From: Sinorhizobium meliloti
GTDB taxonomy: Bacteria; Pseudomonadota; Alphaproteobacteria; Rhizobiales; Rhizobiaceae
DNA: 64,000 nt
Assembly: GCF_035610345.1 (NCBI RefSeq)
Contig: NZ_CP141212.1
Coordinates: 2,645,001 to 2,709,000 of the forward strand
Direction of reading: 5' to 3'
Shown here: positions 19,778 to 29,653 of the stretch, piece by piece
Layout: each line of letters opens with the position of its first letter
Position numbering within the stretch: the stretch's first letter is position 1
The notes under the pieces: model-generated
Database searches by the model: none
What the model was told of the DNA's origin: nothing
What the model saw: only the letters and a program-made list of their open reading frames with translations
Position numbers and translations under genes: made by a program

Positions 19778-20632
19778 TTACTTGGTTTCCTGCGGCTTGC
19801 CGGCCTCGTCATAGGCCTTCTTGAGCGCCGGATCGGAGATTTCGACCGCAGTGCTCTCCTTGGCGGAATTCAGAAGCTCGAGGTACTTGTCGCGCATGAC
19901 GAGCTGGCGAACCTGCGGCTCGACCTGTTCGAGCGTCGGCGGAGCCTGGGGACGCTTGTCCTCGATGAGGATCACATGGAAGCCGAACTGCGTCTTGACC
20001 GGTGTCTTCGTATAGGCGCCCTTTTCGAGCGCAAAGGCGGCCGTCTCGAATTCAGGTACCATGCGGCCCTTGGTGAAGTAGCCGAGATCGCCGCCCTCTT
20101 CCTTGTTCGGGTCGGTGGACTTGGCCTTGGCAAGGTCGGCGAAGTTCTTGCCCGCGTCGAGTTCCTTGATGACGTCCTTCGCCTCGTCTTCGGTCTTGAC
20201 GAGGATATGGCGGGCCTTGACCTCTTCCTGCGGCGGAATCGCTGCGACTTCCTTGTCGTAGCGCGCCTTCACTTCTTCCGCCGTCACGGCATCGACCACA
20301 TGCTTCTTGAAGAAGGCGTTGTGCAACTCGCGTTCGGTCAGGAACGCGACGCGCTGCTTGAACGCCTCGTCGTTCTGAAGGCCTTCCTTCTCGGCGTCCT
20401 TCAAAAGAAGCTTCACGTCGATGACGGCCGAAAGTGCTGCTGCGCGCTTCTGCTCGTCGGGCATCCGCTGGAGCTGCGGATCGAGGCTCATGATTGCGAG
20501 ATCAAGTTCCGACTGGTGGATTTCCTGGTCCCCGACTTTGGCAATGACCGGGTCGGTCCCTTCGGCGCGGGCGACACCCGCCGCGATCACCGCGACCAGT
20601 GCCGCGGCCGCAAGGGTCTTGTATCTAGACAT
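19778..20632 (-). CDS. Periplasmic parvulin-type peptidyl-prolyl isomerase
   Basis: A 284-residue exported protein: signal peptide 1-23 (ending VARA-EG), an SurA-like helical N-terminal region to about 130, and a PpiC rotamase domain about 135-235 with VKARHILVKTEDEA, GGDLGYFTKGRMVPEFE and TQFGFHVILIED. It should help fold envelope proteins by proline isomerisation. A charged C-terminal tail follows. First gene of the minus-strand run leading to argJ (159 bases downstream) and divergent from secA; two export-related genes sharing a regulatory region is fitting. Confidence 0.93.
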   Translation of the reverse strand: MSRYKTLAAAALVAVIAAGVARAEGTDPVIAKVGDQEIHQSELDLAIMSLDPQLQRMPDEQKRAAALSAVIDVKLLLKDAEKEGLQNDEAFKQRVAFLTERELHNAFFKKHVVDAVTAEEVKARYDKEVAAIPPQEEVKARHILVKTEDEAKDVIKELDAGKNFADLAKAKSTDPNKEEGGDLGYFTKGRMVPEFETAAFALEKGAYTKTPVKTQFGFHVILIEDKRPQAPPTLEQVEPQVRQLVMRDKYLELLNSAKESTAVEISDPALKKAYDEAGKPQETK

Positions 20633-20738
20633 GTTTCTAACCTTTCACCATTGGCCGCCAGCGCGATTGCCTCCGGCCCCAGGGGCTGCACAACAACCAG
20701 AATGTGGCGGTTCTGTAGCCGTCCGGCCGTGCAAGTGC

Positions 20739-20767
20739 GTTGACATAATCCGACCCCCCTCTTATCT
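20739..20767 (+). promoter_or_regulatory. Probable sigma-70 promoter of secA
   Basis: GTTGAC (20739-20744), 17-base spacer, TTATCT (20762-20767): close to the CTTGAC-N17-CTATAT consensus of Sinorhizobium. It lies 109 bases before the secA start codon. Confidence 0.6.
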
Positions 20768-20876
20768 GTCACGCAACCTCGCGTCCAGAACAGTTTCCGG
20801 GCGTTTCGCGGCGTGACGCGGTTTTTCGACCGCGCGCCTGAAACACCAGGCGACAAATAAGGAAAGGACCATTTGC

Positions 20877-23588
<2,712 letters not shown>

Positions 23589-23631
23589 CCGCGCGGTGCT
23601 GCGCGTCCGGTCGGGCGCGCGAACGATTGTC

Positions 23632-23655
23632 TGCCTGCCACTGACATGGCAGGCA
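23632..23655 (+). other. 9-bp stem-loop upstream of the exporter leader
   Basis: TGCCTGCCA (23632-23640), 6-base loop, TGGCAGGCA (23647-23655). There is no T tract after it, so it is not a clear secA terminator. It may be part of the 5' end of the exporter leader RNA or an operator site; the sequence does not decide. Confidence 0.5.
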
Positions 23656-23691
23656 ACTTACCTCACCTCAAGATGCGCATGGAGCCGTAGC

Positions 23692-23721
23692 ATGGGAGCT
23701 CAAAAGTCCTCGGACAAGTAA
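23692..23721 (+). CDS. Nine-residue leader peptide of the phenicol exporter
   Basis: ATG at 23692 opens a 9-codon frame, M-G-A-Q-K-S-S-D-K, ending TAA at 23719-23721. GGAG at 23681-23684 is 7 bases upstream, a better ribosome site than the exporter's own. The CmlA leader peptide, as I recall it, is also nine residues, M-S-T-S-K-N-A-D-K; Lys5, Asp8 and Lys9 align, and Ser7 replaces the Ala at the position before Asp. Chloramphenicol stalls ribosomes when Ala, Ser or Thr is next to last in the chain, so stalling with codon 8 in the P site is expected. It was read by eye; there is no other support than position, ribosome site and the RNA fold after it. Confidence 0.72.
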   Translation: MGAQKSSDK

Positions 23722-23816
23722 GCCGCAACAACGCTTTTTCCTTGTTGTTGCGGCGTCTGTCGAGCCGACCCCCGTGCCGAAGGCAGACCGCCGCCGAATG
23801 TTCCTCATTTGAGCGG
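23722..23816 (+). promoter_or_regulatory. Four-segment translational attenuator of the exporter gene
   Basis: Immediately after the leader stop: segment 1 (23722-23733) pairs with segment 2 (23743-23754), 12 bp with one G-U. Segment 2 (23750-23761) pairs instead with segment 3 (23782-23794), 12 bp with one bulged C. Segment 3 (23791-23800) pairs with segment 4 (23806-23816), 10 bp with one bulge and one G-U, hiding GAGCGG just upstream of the exporter ATG at 23827. With no drug, 1:2 and 3:4 form and the ribosome site is closed. A ribosome stalled on leader codon 8 would cover segment 1, letting 2:3 form and open segment 4. No T tract follows any hairpin, so control would be of translation, not termination. 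Confidence 0.7.
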
Positions 23817-23826
23817 ATGTCTTTCC

Positions 23827-25026
23827 ATGCCTACACAACCTCATGTCTGGCGCTATTCGCTGCCGGCAGCGCTGCTGCTGATGGCGCCTTTCGATATCCT
23901 CGCCTCCCTGGCCATGGATATCTATCTCCCGATCGTTCCGGCGATGCCCGGTATTCTCGGGACCAGTCCTGCCGTGGTTCAGCTCACGCTGAGCCTCTAT
24001 ATGGTGATGCTCGGCCTCGGCCAGATCGTCTTCGGGCCCGTCTCCGATCGCATCGGACGGCGGCCTGTCCTGATCGGCGGAGCGATGCTGTTCGCCGCGG
24101 CGTCGTTCTGCCTTGCGGCATCCTCCAGCGCCATACCATTCGTCGCTTTCCGCTTCCTGCAGGCGGTTGGCGCATCTGCGGCCCTGGTGGCCACCTTTGC
24201 GACGATCCGGGACGTCTATGCCGACCGCCCGGAAAGCACGGTTATCTACAGCCTGTTCAGTTCCATTCTGGCATTCGTTCCCGCTCTGGGACCGATAGCC
24301 GGCGCCATGCTGGCGGAGAGGTTCGGATGGCGTTCGATCTTCGTTACGCTCGGTGCATTTGCCGTAATCGCGCTGGTGCAGGCACTGCCTCGCTGGCATG
24401 AATCCCGCCCTTCGGCGGCCGCGCTGCCGCGGTGCACGTTCGGGCCCCTTTTCCGCAGCCTCGCCTTCTGGACCTATACCCTCGGCTTCAGCGCCGCCAT
24501 GGGCACGTTTTTCGTGTTCTTTTCCACCTCTCCGCGCGTTCTGATCGACAGGGCGGGATATTCGGAGCTGCAGTTCAGCCTCGCCTTTGCAACTGTAGCA
24601 ATCGTGATGATCATCACGGCGCGCTTTGCCAGGCGGTTCGTCTCCCGATGGGGAACTTCGGGCAGCCTCCTGCGGGGCATGTGCATGTTGCTTCTCGGGG
24701 CGGCGCTCCTGGCCGCCGGGCAGAGCTTCGGCACCCCTTCGTCCTGGACGTTCGTCGCGTCGATGTGGGTCATGGCGGTCGGCATCGTCTTCACCGGATC
24801 GGTAACTGCAAACGGCGCGCTCGAAGGGTTCGGATACATGGCGGGTTCGGCGGTCGCAGTCTATTTCTGCGTCCAAAGCCTCATCGTCGGGACGGCGGGA
24901 ACACTGCTCGTGATCGGACTGCCGGGCGACAGCGCGTGGCCGCTCGTGGTCTATGCCTCGACAATGGCCGGTGTCGTGCTGATCGCGCGCCGGCAGTTGC
25001 CGTCCAGAAGGCACGCCCAGGCATGA
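23827..25026 (+). CDS. CmlA/FloR-family phenicol efflux MFS transporter
   Basis: A 399-residue, 12-helix major facilitator exporter. The opening PAALLLMAPFDILASLAMD, then QLTLSLYMVMLGLGQ, GPVSDRIGRRPVL, FRFLQAVGASAALVATFAT, and GTFFVFFSTSPRVLI match FloR and CmlA almost block for block as I remember them, much more closely than generic Bcr/CflA pumps. The G-x3-D-R-x-G-R-R loop motif and the motif C region (FVPALGPIAGAML) are intact, so drug/H+ antiport should work. Likely substrates are chloramphenicol and florfenicol; this is by homology. Start at ATG 23827; a TTG at 23809 is in frame but lies in attenuator segment 4. G+C and codon use match the neighbours, suggesting an old chromosomal gene rather than a recent cassette. 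Confidence 0.9.
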   Translation: MPTQPHVWRYSLPAALLLMAPFDILASLAMDIYLPIVPAMPGILGTSPAVVQLTLSLYMVMLGLGQIVFGPVSDRIGRRPVLIGGAMLFAAASFCLAASSSAIPFVAFRFLQAVGASAALVATFATIRDVYADRPESTVIYSLFSSILAFVPALGPIAGAMLAERFGWRSIFVTLGAFAVIALVQALPRWHESRPSAAALPRCTFGPLFRSLAFWTYTLGFSAAMGTFFVFFSTSPRVLIDRAGYSELQFSLAFATVAIVMIITARFARRFVSRWGTSGSLLRGMCMLLLGAALLAAGQSFGTPSSWTFVASMWVMAVGIVFTGSVTANGALEGFGYMAGSAVAVYFCVQSLIVGTAGTLLVIGLPGDSAWPLVVYASTMAGVVLIARRQLPSRRHAQA

Positions 25027-25033
25027 TTGAAGA

Positions 25034-25059
25034 GGAAGTCGGGCAAAAGCCCGGCTTCC
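25034..25059 (+). terminator. Stem-loop after the exporter gene
   Basis: An 11-bp stem (25034-25044 with 25049-25059, one G-U) around an AAAA loop, starting 8 bases after the exporter stop codon. The T tract is missing, so termination by it alone is uncertain. Confidence 0.5.
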
Positions 25060-25146
25060 ACGCCCTCAAACGAGGGTGCTGAACCCTTTGTTAACGCTGA
25101 TCTGACAGAAGTGAAGCCCAGTATTGCGTAATGTCAGGGTGTCCTC

Positions 25147-26568
25147 GTGTTCATGGCGGTATGTCAATCGGCCGGACGAATGCTGCCGTCGGCGCTGAGA
25201 TATCGCCTGCCTCTTCTCGTGCACGGCCTCGCGTCGCTTCTTGCGGGGGACGATCCCAGGAACCGTGCACAGCGCGTGGCGCTCATCGCCTTTCTGATCC
25301 GTATCGTCAGCGCAGCCATCGCCTTCGTCTCGCAAATCGTCCTTGCGCGCCTCGTCGGCGAGTTCGAATACGGCATCTTCATTTTCGTCTGGGTGCTGGT
25401 CGTCCTCTTCGGAAACCTGTCCTGCCTCGGTTTCCATGCGACCGTGATCCGCTTTCTGCCGGAATACCATACGAGCGCGGCGCTTGCGAACATCCGCGGT
25501 CTGACCACGACGGCGCGCGTCTTTGCGATGCTTTCCGCGACTGTTCTCGCCGCAGTCGGCGGAGCCGGCCTCTGGCTCTTCGGCTCCGCCATCGAAAGCT
25601 ACTATGTGGTTCCCCTCTATCTCGGCCTGTTCACTCTGCCGATGATCGCGCTAGGCGACGTACTGGACGGCACCGCGCGGGCGCATAGCTGGCCCATCGT
25701 CGCGATGAGCCCGACCTATCTCGTGCGGCCGCTGCTGATCCTCGGTTTCATGGTCATCGCGATCGCTGCCGGGCTTCCGCGCAATGCGACGACAGCCATG
25801 GGCGCTGCGCTGGGGGCGGCCTATGTCACCACGCTCGGACAATTCGTGACGATGGCATGGCGGCTCCGCCGCCATTACGTGCGCGGGCCGATGAAGATCG
25901 AGCTCGGGCGGTGGCTCAGCGTCTCCCTTCCCATTTTTCTGGTCGACGGTTTCGGTTTCCTGCTCACCAATTCCGACGTCGTCATCGTGGGCCTCTATCT
26001 CAATCCCGACGATGTGGCGGTTTATTTTGCGGCGGCCAAGACCATGGCGCTCGTCCATTTCGTGATGTTCGCGGTCAAGGCGGCAGCAGGTCCGCGTTTC
26101 TCTGCGGCAATGGCCGCAGGCGATCGCCGGCAGCTGGCGGAAATCGCCGTCGAAAGCGCGCGCTGGTCCTTCTGGCCGTCCCTGGCGATCGGCGGCTGCG
26201 TACTCGCAGCCGGCAACATCCTGCTTTCGCTGTTTGGCCCGGCCTTCACGGCGGGCGCCCCCTTGATGGCGATCCTGCTGACGGGAATTCTCGCCAAGGC
26301 CTTCGTCGGACCCGCCGAAACGCTGCTCACGATGGCGGGGCGGCAAAAGCTCTGCGTCCTGCTCTATGCGGCTGCGCTCGGAGTCAACATCGCCTTGAAC
26401 GTGACACTCATCCCGGTCTTCGGCCTGACGGGCGCAGCTGCCGCCACTGCCGGCGCGATGTTCGTGGAGGCAGCCATCCTGCATTTCGCCGTAAGGCGCA
26501 CTTTCGGCTTTCCCCTGCTGGCCGTTGCCGGCGCGGGGAGCGTGAACAACAAGAACGAGGCGATTTGA
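25147..26568 (+). CDS. Polysaccharide flippase (Wzx/MATE-like exporter)
   Basis: A 473-residue inner-membrane protein with about 12-14 predicted helices and the pattern of polysaccharide transport proteins: an early RIVSAAIAFVSQIVLARLVGEFEYGIF block (LARLVG-x-YG is typical), a second repeat with IFLVDGFGFLLTNSDVVIVGLYL, and a final GLTGAAAATAGAMFVEA. These proteins flip lipid-linked sugar units across the membrane. The start is GTG 25147 or ATG 25153. Only 3 bases separate it from the following acetyltransferase-like gene. There are no glycosyltransferases nearby, so the glycan is unknown. Confidence 0.88.
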   Translation: MFMAVCQSAGRMLPSALRYRLPLLVHGLASLLAGDDPRNRAQRVALIAFLIRIVSAAIAFVSQIVLARLVGEFEYGIFIFVWVLVVLFGNLSCLGFHATVIRFLPEYHTSAALANIRGLTTTARVFAMLSATVLAAVGGAGLWLFGSAIESYYVVPLYLGLFTLPMIALGDVLDGTARAHSWPIVAMSPTYLVRPLLILGFMVIAIAAGLPRNATTAMGAALGAAYVTTLGQFVTMAWRLRRHYVRGPMKIELGRWLSVSLPIFLVDGFGFLLTNSDVVIVGLYLNPDDVAVYFAAAKTMALVHFVMFAVKAAAGPRFSAAMAAGDRRQLAEIAVESARWSFWPSLAIGGCVLAAGNILLSLFGPAFTAGAPLMAILLTGILAKAFVGPAETLLTMAGRQKLCVLLYAAALGVNIALNVTLIPVFGLTGAAAATAGAMFVEAAILHFAVRRTFGFPLLAVAGAGSVNNKNEAI

Positions 26569-26571
26569 GCC

Positions 26572-27843
26572 ATGATCGGCAATGTCCTTCCCGCAGACGT
26601 GAACGGCAGCGCCAACCGCCTGCTTGGCAGCCTCGCGCAATCGGGTTCCGATACGTTGCAGTCCGAGCGGACATTGATGGTCGGAAGGCCCGGACGGCAC
26701 CTCGCGGTCTATCCGGCGAGAGCGGGATACGACCTGCAGCGGGAGCTCGACTTTCTCTCCAATCGCGCCATCGAGCAGAACGTCTTCTTTACCGGGCGCT
26801 TTCTCGCGCCCGCCATGCCGCGCCTCGAGGACCGGGTAATCCGGCTTGCGGTCATCCGCGACCGAAACGAACAGAGAAGCCGAATCCGCTTTCTCATGCC
26901 GTTCTCGATAGAGAAGCCGGGTTTTTCGATCGGCGCGACCATTATTCGCGCCTGGTCCAATCCTTTCGGGCCGCTGGGCACGCCCCTCCTCGACGCGGAG
27001 GACGCGGCCGAAACGATCAGCAATCTTTACGAAGCGCTGGCCGCGCCTTCCGCCGGCCTGCCGCCGGTGCTTGTGCTTCCGGACATCAGGTTGAACGGCA
27101 AATTTGCGCAGCTTGCCCGTGCCGTCGCGATCGGCGAAAACCTGCCGCTGACGGTGACGGATACATTCAGCCGGCCGATGCTCGAAAGCCTGCTGGACGG
27201 CCCCACCTATTTGCGCGAGGCCGCGGGCCCCCAGCGCCTGAGGGAGCTGAAGCGGCAGTGGAACAATCTCGCGAAGCAGGGATCGCTGGCCTACAATGTC
27301 GCGCGCCAACCCGATGAGATCCGCCTGCGCATGGAGGAGTTCCTGGTCCTCGAAGCGTCCGGCTGGAAAGGCCGCGAACGCAGCGCCATGATCATGGACC
27401 GGTTCCGCGCCGCTTTCGCGAGGGAAGCGGTAAACAATCTGGCCGAGGCCGACAGCGTCCGCATTCACACGCTCGATCTTGACGGCAAGGCGATCGCGAC
27501 CATCGTCGTTCTGCTGATGGCCGGCGAAGCCTATGCCTGGAAGACCGCCTATGACGAGCGCTATGCGAAATACTCTCCGGGCAAGCTGCTTGTCGCGGAG
27601 CTCACGGAGTGGCATCTCGACGATGCCAATATCATCCGCTCCGACTCCTGCGCCGTGCCCGATCATCCGGTGATGAGCCGCCTGTGGCAGGAGCGAGAGG
27701 AAATGGGCACGCTCGTGATCGGGCTGGCACAGAACCGCGACCGCGACGTGCGTCAGGTCGCCGCGCAGCTCCACCTTTATCGCAATACCCGAAACATGGC
27801 CCGGCTGCTGCGTGAAAAGATCCGGGCGCTGGCAGGCCGCTGA
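26572..27843 (+). CDS. GNAT/BioF2-like acyltransferase family protein
   Basis: A 423-residue protein whose second half is the GNAT-like domain seen in FemAB/CelD-type proteins: WNNLAKQGSLAYNVARQPDEIRLRMEEFLVLEASGWKG and LDGKAIATIVVLLMAGEAYAWKTAYDERYAKYSPGKLL, the latter being the catalytic-fold block. The N-terminal half (LDFLSNRAIEQNVFFTGRFL) matches the same family. It is coupled to the flippase gene 3 bases upstream, so it may acylate or otherwise modify an exported glycan; the substrate is unknown. It ends 15 bases before the convergent acyl-CoA synthetase gene. Confidence 0.82.
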   Translation: MIGNVLPADVNGSANRLLGSLAQSGSDTLQSERTLMVGRPGRHLAVYPARAGYDLQRELDFLSNRAIEQNVFFTGRFLAPAMPRLEDRVIRLAVIRDRNEQRSRIRFLMPFSIEKPGFSIGATIIRAWSNPFGPLGTPLLDAEDAAETISNLYEALAAPSAGLPPVLVLPDIRLNGKFAQLARAVAIGENLPLTVTDTFSRPMLESLLDGPTYLREAAGPQRLRELKRQWNNLAKQGSLAYNVARQPDEIRLRMEEFLVLEASGWKGRERSAMIMDRFRAAFAREAVNNLAEADSVRIHTLDLDGKAIATIVVLLMAGEAYAWKTAYDERYAKYSPGKLLVAELTEWHLDDANIIRSDSCAVPDHPVMSRLWQEREEMGTLVIGLAQNRDRDVRQVAAQLHLYRNTRNMARLLREKIRALAGR

Positions 27844-27858
27844 TCTTTCAGCCGAACA

Positions 27859-29505
27859 TCAGCCGCCGGACACGGCGCGCGCCTCTGCCGCCGCCTTCTC
27901 GCGCAGAAGCCGGCGGATCACCTTGCCCGAGGTGGTCAAAGGCAGGCTGTCGACGAAAGCGATCTCGCGCGGATATTCATGCATCGACAGCCTGTTCTTC
28001 ACCCAGTCGCGGATCCCTGCCGCGGTCTCGTCGCCGGCAGAGACGCCGGGTTTCAGCACGACATAGGCCTTGACGATCTCGGTCCGGAGCGGGTCCGGTT
28101 TGCCGACGGCCGCGGCGAGCTGCACGTCCGGATGCCCGGCGAGACAATCCTCGATCTCGCCCGGGCCGATGCGATAGCCTGACGACGTGATGACGTCGTC
28201 GTCACGTCCGAAAAAGGTGAAATAGCCCTCTTCGTCCATGGCGCCCTGGTCCCCGGTTGTCATCCAGTCGCCGATGAACTTGGACTCGGTCGCCTCTTCG
28301 TTGCGCCAGTAGCCGAGGAACATCACCGGATCGGGACGCCTGACCGCCACCTGCCCGACCGCGCCGGGCGGCAGAACCCGCCCCTCGCCGTCGATGATCG
28401 CGACCTGATGACCCGGTGCCGCCTTGCCCATGGAGCCGGGCTTCGCCACGCCGAGATCGGTCGCAGAGGAGATGACGATATTGCATTCCGTCTGGCCGTA
28501 GAATTCGCTCACCTCGACGCCGAGTGCCGCCCTTGCCCATTCGAAGGTCTCCCGCCCGAGCGCCTCTCCGGCCGAACCGACGGTGCGCAGCTTGAGCGCG
28601 TAGCGATCGCGCGGCCGCTCGACGGATTTGAGGAGCCTGAGCGCCGTCGGCGGGATGAAGGCGTTGCGCACATCCATTTCCTCCATGATCCGGAACGCGG
28701 TATGCGCATCGAATTTCTGCGCCGGCGAGGACACCACGGGCACGCCGAAGAAAAGCGACGGCAGCAGAGCGTTCAGGAGACCGCCCGCCCAGGCCCAGTC
28801 GGCAGGCGTCCACATCCGGTCGCCAGGCTGCGGCAGGAAGTGGTGATGGAACTGGAACCCCGGCAAATGGCCGAGCAGCACGCGATGGCCATGCAGGGCT
28901 CCCTTCGGCGGCCCGGTGGTCCCCGAAGTGTAGATCATCAGAGCGGGATCGTCCGGCTTCGTTTCCGCGGGATCGAATCGGCCCTCCCGGGCCACGAGTT
29001 CACCGAACCGCACGGTGCCGGATTCGTGCTGTTCTTCGGCAAGCACCACCAGGCGCAAATCCGGCAGCTCTTCCCGGATCGCCGTTAGCCGCTCATGGCC
29101 GAAGCGATTGGTGACGATCGCTGCCGCACCCGCATCCTTCAGCCGGTAGGCAAGCGCCTCGGCGCCGAAAAGCAGAGCAAGGGGCAGCGCGATACCACCC
29201 AGCTTGTAGATTGCCGCATGGGCTATCGCCGCCTCGAACCCCTGCGGCAGCAGGATGGCAACGCGATCGCCGGGCTTCACCCCATGCGCGGCAAGTCCGC
29301 CGGCAAAAGCGGACGAACGGGCGGCAAAGGCGCCATAGGTCAACGCAAGATGCGCGCCGTCCGAGCTGAAATGCTGGAGACAGACGCGCTCCGGCTCCCG
29401 CGCGCCCCAGGCGTCGCTGACGGCTACGCCGATGTTGAAGGTATCGGGTATCCGCCAGCGGAATTCGCCGTAGAGTTCGTCATAGTCTTCGATCTTCGGG
29501 AGCAT
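27859..29505 (-). CDS. AMP-dependent acyl-CoA synthetase
   Basis: A 548-residue member of the acetyl/acyl-CoA synthetase family: adenylation motif MIYTSGTTGPPKGALHGH, WTPADWAWAGG, YGQTECN, TGDQGAMDEEGYFTFFGRDDDVI with the hinge Asp, and the C-terminal catalytic Lys in TTSGKVIRRLLRE. It activates a carboxylic acid through an acyl-adenylate and transfers it to CoA. The WxxPxDWAWxGG pocket resembles medium-chain and propionyl-type members more than true acetate Acs (which is about 100 residues longer); chain length cannot be fixed from sequence. Single gene, promoter within 29506-29653. Confidence 0.92.
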   Translation of the reverse strand: MLPKIEDYDELYGEFRWRIPDTFNIGVAVSDAWGAREPERVCLQHFSSDGAHLALTYGAFAARSSAFAGGLAAHGVKPGDRVAILLPQGFEAAIAHAAIYKLGGIALPLALLFGAEALAYRLKDAGAAAIVTNRFGHERLTAIREELPDLRLVVLAEEQHESGTVRFGELVAREGRFDPAETKPDDPALMIYTSGTTGPPKGALHGHRVLLGHLPGFQFHHHFLPQPGDRMWTPADWAWAGGLLNALLPSLFFGVPVVSSPAQKFDAHTAFRIMEEMDVRNAFIPPTALRLLKSVERPRDRYALKLRTVGSAGEALGRETFEWARAALGVEVSEFYGQTECNIVISSATDLGVAKPGSMGKAAPGHQVAIIDGEGRVLPPGAVGQVAVRRPDPVMFLGYWRNEEATESKFIGDWMTTGDQGAMDEEGYFTFFGRDDDVITSSGYRIGPGEIEDCLAGHPDVQLAAAVGKPDPLRTEIVKAYVVLKPGVSAGDETAAGIRDWVKNRLSMHEYPREIAFVDSLPLTTSGKVIRRLLREKAAAEARAVSGG

Positions 29506-29606
29506 GAGCTTGCTGCAGCTGAGTTTTGCTGCAATGCAGCTAGCATTTGAGCGCGGGGGAATTCAATGGTGGTGCCGACCGTGGGCGCGGATTTCGAGGA
29601 GAAGCG

Positions 29607-29628
29607 AACGCACCGGGGTCGGTGCGTT
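29607..29628 (-). terminator. Stem-loop after the sulfatase gene
   Basis: AACGCACCG (29607-29615), 4-base loop, CGGTGCGTT (29620-29628); perfect 9-bp stem 25 bases beyond the sulfatase stop. T residues after it on the minus strand are few, so it is terminator-like rather than certain. Confidence 0.5.
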
Positions 29629-29653
29629 CTTTCCGGTTCGATGGTTATCGACG

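Noticed and set aside
23646..23687. 13-codon ORF (ATG 23646) as an alternative exporter leader peptide
   Set aside because: It has no ribosome site and its start lies in the loop region of a stem; the ORF at 23692 has GGAG and abuts the attenuator.
25651..27774. 707-codon minus-strand frame opposite the flippase and acetyltransferase genes
   Set aside because: It spans two unrelated sense genes and has no domain or ribosome site.
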